Source of the DNA: CAMLFJ01 sp035524955
Lineage (GTDB): Bacteria > Methylomirabilota > Methylomirabilia > Rokubacteriales > CSP1-6
Length of the DNA: 64,000 bases
NCBI GenBank assembly: GCA_035524955.1
Contig: DATLFG010000097.1
Span: 1-64,000, forward strand
Direction of reading: 5' to 3'
Shown: piece by piece, positions 62,851 through 64,000 of the stretch
Layout: the number at the start of each line of letters is the position of its first letter
Position numbering within the stretch: the stretch's first letter is position 1
Program-made: the position numbers and the translations under genes
The notes under the pieces: model-generated
Database searches by the model: none
The model's input: only the letters and a program-made list of their open reading frames with translations
What the model was told of the DNA's origin: nothing

Positions 62851-63425
62851 GCGCGGGCGCGCCTCCGGCGCCAGATCCAGAGCGTGAGCCACGCCGCGGG
62901 GACGCTCAGCCAGAGCCAGCCCGACGGGGCGGCGGCGGCCAGATCGATCGCGAGGATCACGGTGCCGCCGCCGGCGGCCGCCCAGAGGAGGAGCCACGCC
63001 AGCCCGTCGGCGACGCGCCGGGCTCCCCGCCTGGCCACCAGAAGGGCGGCGGCGGCCGCGCCGGCGTCGAGCACGACGTCCGAGACGCTGCCCTCGCGGG
63101 TGAAGGTGGTGGCCTGGTGCGCCTCGTCGAGCGCGGCGGTGAGCGCGGCGAGCGCGAGCGGCCACCGCCAGGGCGCGGGAGCACCCGGGCCGGCCAGGGC
63201 GCGGCGCCAGAGCAGGGCGAGCACCGCGTACTCGACGACGTGGCCGGTCTTCCGCAGCAGCCAGTGCACGCCCGCGATCTGCTCGGCGACGGCCCCGGGC
63301 ATGAGCGCGCGCAGCCAGGGCTCGAGAAGCGAGGTCGTGGCGCCGCCGTGCCACCCGGCGCCCGAGAACCACGCGATCAGCATCGACCACGCGAGCGGCG
63401 GCAGGAGACGGAGGGCCGTCGTCAC
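62847..63425 (-). CDS. VanZ-like membrane protein
   Basis: A 192-residue protein with four to five membrane segments. The VanZ signature is WLLRKTGHVVEYAVLALLW, LDEAHQATTFTREGSVSDV and VLDAGAAAAALLV. The function of chromosomal VanZ-like proteins is mostly unknown. The GTG at 63425 is chosen; an upstream GTG at 63473 is possible. Confidence 0.8.
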   Translation of the reverse strand: MTTALRLLPPLAWSMLIAWFSGAGWHGGATTSLLEPWLRALMPGAVAEQIAGVHWLLRKTGHVVEYAVLALLWRRALAGPGAPAPWRWPLALAALTAALDEAHQATTFTREGSVSDVVLDAGAAAAALLVARRGARRVADGLAWLLLWAAAGGGTVILAIDLAAAAPSGWLWLSVPAAWLTLWIWRRRRARA

Positions 63426-63490
63426 GGCGTCCAGCGTGGCACAGGGCGGCCGAAGTTGACAACCCGCGCTCACTAAACATAGGATGAGCC

Positions 63491-64000
63491 ATGCAAATCC
63501 GGGAGCTCCTCGACGAGCTCTTGACCTCGCTCGAGACCGGTCCGCTCATCACCGCCGTTCGCCACTTCGACGCCAGACCCGCCGTCTTCGCGCCGTTTCC
63601 GTCCTCGCTCGACCCCCGCATCGTGGAGGCGCTCAAGGCGCGCGGCGTCCAGCAGCTCTACTCGCATCAGGCCCGGGCCTTCGACACGGTGGCCAAGGGC
63701 GAGCATCTCGTGGTGGTGACGCCCACCGCCTCCGGCAAGACCCTCTGCTACAACCTGCCCGTGCTCCAGGCGCTGGTGCAGCAGCCGGAGGCGCGGGTGC
63801 TCTACCTCTTCCCCACCAAGGCCCTCGCGCAGGATCAGCTCGCCGAGCTGATGGAGCTGGCGAAGTCGCTGCCCGACATGCGGATGTTCACGTACGACGG
63901 CGACACCCCGCAGGACGCGCGCCGCTCGGTGCGCGCGCGCGCCAACCTGGTGCTGACCAATCCCGACATGCTGCACTCGGGGATCCTGCCGCACCACACC
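63491..64000 (+). CDS. DEAD/DEAH-box helicase, N-terminal fragment (MrfA/YprA-like)
   Basis: The first 170 residues of a superfamily 2 helicase, cut by the right edge. The Q-motif region is LYSHQARAFDTVAKGEHL, motif I is TPTASGKTLCYNLP, motif Ia is YLFPTKALAQDQLAEL and motif Ib/II begins NLVLTNPDMLHSGILP. This resembles the MrfA/DUF1998 repair helicases, which are much longer. Confidence 0.88.
   Translation, partial: MQIRELLDELLTSLETGPLITAVRHFDARPAVFAPFPSSLDPRIVEALKARGVQQLYSHQARAFDTVAKGEHLVVVTPTASGKTLCYNLPVLQALVQQPEARVLYLFPTKALAQDQLAELMELAKSLPDMRMFTYDGDTPQDARRSVRARANLVLTNPDMLHSGILPHHT

Noticed and set aside
62847..63425. Glycopeptide (teicoplanin) resistance determinant
   Set aside because: It is only a VanZ-like fold with no other van genes; such chromosomal proteins are common and functionally unassigned.

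Overview
This 64 kb window is a very GC-rich, gene-dense bacterial chromosome segment. A Candidatus Rokubacteria-like (Methylomirabilota) soil or sediment bacterium fits best. That placement is an inference from composition, from several luciferase-like (LLM) oxidoreductases, from UGSC-type selenoproteins, from a SufBCDSU-SufT operon and from many dispersed GC hairpin repeats; no 16S gene is present. No rRNA, CRISPR array, prophage or intact insertion sequence was seen.

Layout. 1-2255: end of a PutA-type proline-catabolic dehydrogenase and an APH/P-loop kinase. 2267-7975: the suf Fe-S assembly operon (sufB, C, D, S, U and a SufT-like gene) behind an AT-rich palindrome. 7993-14216 (mostly minus): MlaC-like protein, RidA-like plus Rieske oxygenase pair, DUF2283/DUF4258 pair, a sensor protein lacking its ATPase domain, an EamA transporter and an LLM oxidoreductase. 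14382-21935: a selenoprotein neighbourhood with two genes that read through an in-frame UGA at a UxxC motif and a third paralog without the selenocysteine domain, plus PhyH, Uma2 and SDR genes. 22027-30740: LLM enzymes, a TPR protein, a small Cys-rich protein, a hybrid histidine kinase, RNase P RNA, a DUF6335 protein, an SMP-30 lactonase-like protein and an Ldh-family dehydrogenase. 30967-41947: GHKL ATPase, HSL esterase, aldo/keto reductase, a lone molybdopterin dehydrogenase large subunit, a cupin, a LigB/LigA/FAH ring-cleavage operon, a SPOR protein and an SDR.

42043-56444 is the housekeeping core, all on the minus strand: rnhA, a zinc-ribbon coiled-coil protein, tRNA(CAT), rpoD, dnaG, mutS2, pth, rplY, prs, tRNA-Gln, ispE, a LolB-like lipoprotein and a DUF721-TPR fusion. 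56744-64000 holds rlmD joined to two oligopeptide-type ABC permeases, an amidohydrolase, an Nramp transporter, a VanZ-like protein and the start of a DEAD/DEAH helicase.

The most interesting signals are: (1) two UGA-containing selenoproteins, each with a hairpin just after the UGA, beside a Sec-less paralog; (2) MutS2 carrying two different repeat families inserted in frame; (3) several families of structured intergenic repeats, one with compensatory changes between its two copies and some sharing related terminal inverted repeats; (4) an in-frame DUF721-TPR lipoprotein fusion; (5) a consensus promoter so close to rlmD that the mRNA should be nearly leaderless.
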